Source: Salegentibacter sp. 24 (GTDB lineage Bacteria > Bacteroidota > Bacteroidia > Flavobacteriales > Flavobacteriaceae). Taken from it: DNA of 64,000 bases. The DNA lies in contig NZ_SNWE01000011.1 of assembly GCF_004362395.1 (NCBI RefSeq), positions 1-64,000 of the forward strand, read 5' to 3'. Each line of letters starts with the position of its first letter. The first letter of the stretch is position 1. The translations under genes and the position numbers were made by a program. Below, one piece after another: positions 63,167-64,000 of this stretch. Below the pieces are notes generated by a model. That model was not told the DNA's origin and ran no database searches. It saw only the letters and a list, made by a program, of their open reading frames with translations.

Positions 63167-64000
63167 TACTCTAATCTTATATCAGAAACTGAAGCCCCGG
63201 TAGGAACCATAGGGAATACATTTTCTTCCTGTTCAACTTTTACCTCAAGAAAATAGGCTTCCTTGGATTCCATCATTTCCGTAACGGCCTCTTTTAAATC
63301 CTCACGTTTACTTACCTGTTTGGCTTTAATATGATATCCTTTGGCAATAGTTATAAAATCAGGATTCATCATTTCGGTAGAAGCATAACGTTTCTCGAAA
63401 AACAATTGCTGCCACTGGCGTACCATCCCCAGAAAATCGTTATTTAAAACAACAATTTTAACCGGTACCTTAGTCTGAAATATAGTGCCCAGTTCCTGTA
63501 TGGTCATTTGGTAACCGCCGTCTCCAATTATTGCCACAACATCCCGCTCTGGCGCGCCCATTTTAGCTCCAATTGCTGCCGGTAGCGCAAAACCCATGGT
63601 TCCCAAACCTCCGGAAGTCACATTACTTCGGGTTTGGTTAAACTTTGAATAGCGGCAGGCGACCATTTGATGCTGTCCCACATCGGACACTATTACGGCA
63701 TCACCTTTGGAGCATTTATTAATTTCATCAATAACTTCAGCCATTCCGATCTTTCCGCGCTCAGCATTTAGATCATTTTTAATGATTTTATCAAATTCAA
63801 TTTTATAGTGATCTTTGAATTTTTGATGCCAGGCTTCGTGCTTATTGGGTTTTAAAAGGTCTAAAAGCACTTTAAGGGTTTCATTTACATTACCCAGAAC
63901 CGGAATATCAGCATGTACATTTTTATTGATCTCTGCGGGGTCTATCTCAAAATGGATCACTTTTGCCTGCTTAGCATATTTCTCCAAATTCCCGGTTACC
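63166..64000 (-). CDS. ilvB: Acetolactate synthase, large subunit, C-terminal part (gene runs off the window)
   Basis: About 278 codons, open to the window edge; the TTG at 63987 is an internal Leu codon, not a start. It covers the end of the middle domain (AKQAKVIHFEIDPAEINKNV) and the thiamine-diphosphate domain: VIVSDVGQHQMVACRYSKFN, SGGLGTMGFALPAAIGAKMG, AIIGDGGYQMTIQELGTIFQ (GDG cofactor motif) and VVLNNDFLGMVRQWQQLFFE. Makes acetolactate and acetohydroxybutyrate. First of ilvB-N-C-A in view; ilvD would be expected just outside. Confidence 0.96.
   Translation of the reverse strand, partial: VTGNLEKYAKQAKVIHFEIDPAEINKNVHADIPVLGNVNETLKVLLDLLKPNKHEAWHQKFKDHYKIEFDKIIKNDLNAERGKIGMAEVIDEINKCSKGDAVIVSDVGQHQMVACRYSKFNQTRSNVTSGGLGTMGFALPAAIGAKMGAPERDVVAIIGDGGYQMTIQELGTIFQTKVPVKIVVLNNDFLGMVRQWQQLFFEKRYASTEMMNPDFITIAKGYHIKAKQVSKREDLKEAVTEMMESKEAYFLEVKVEQEENVFPMVPTGASVSDIRLE

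Overview
The window looks like a chromosome segment of a marine-type Flavobacteriaceae bacterium (Bacteroidota). Support for this: AT-rich DNA, promoters matching the Bacteroidota -7 consensus TAnnTTTG, short C-S-K-[DE] lipoprotein N-termini, an arginine pathway with an ArgF'-type carbamoyltransferase, a futalosine-independent menaquinone pathway (menF, menD, menB, menI), a fused 2-oxoacid dehydrogenase E1 and many secreted or lipidated proteins. No rRNA, tRNA or CRISPR array was seen.

Region 1 (1-11.7 kb, all minus strand) is accessory-like. It opens at the window edge with the first codons of an IS1182-like transposase. Then come five paralogous surface lipoproteins (lipoproteins A-E below). 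They share a constant module of about 300 residues after the lipid anchor but carry different C-terminal tails: a carbohydrate-binding-like tail, a repeat-type adhesin tail, two tails led by thrombospondin type 3 calcium repeats, and a CHRD/SodC-like tail. An astacin-type zinc metalloprotease lipoprotein sits inside the array, and a receiver-like/PAS/LuxR regulator is encoded just upstream. Hairpins separate the copies. This is the best candidate for an undescribed system.

Region 2 (12.6-33.4 kb) is mostly core: uvrA and a LOG-family gene; a protein with an M1-peptidase-like domain lacking HExxH joined to a predicted outer-membrane barrel; the fused branched-chain oxoacid dehydrogenase E1; two PH-domain membrane proteins overlapping menB; a CvfB-like RNA-binding protein; a DUF2853 protein; menD-menF-menI; a small hydrolase; an Nramp-like transporter; and a multiply frameshifted lipoprotein pseudogene (32721-33339).

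Region 3 (33.5-45.7 kb) has dnaK, L-serine ammonia-lyase, a CPBP protease, a zinc alcohol dehydrogenase, a lipoprotein formylglycine-generating enzyme with both active-site cysteines, an NTF2-like secreted protein, a GH18 chitinase, panB, an RluA-family pseudouridine synthase, a secreted TonB-C/MORN protein and a helical protein of unknown function.

Region 4 (45.8-64 kb) is an amino-acid biosynthesis block. leuACDB runs on the plus strand and meets, tail to tail, a nine-gene arginine operon on the minus strand (GNAT-argG-argC-proC-argD-argF'-argB-argE-argH). Upstream of that lies ilvB-ilvN-ilvC-ilvA, also minus, with ilvB cut by the window end. Together ilv and leu make isoleucine, valine and leucine; the arg operon converts glutamate to arginine through acylated intermediates, with the first-gene GNAT as the likely acyl donor step.
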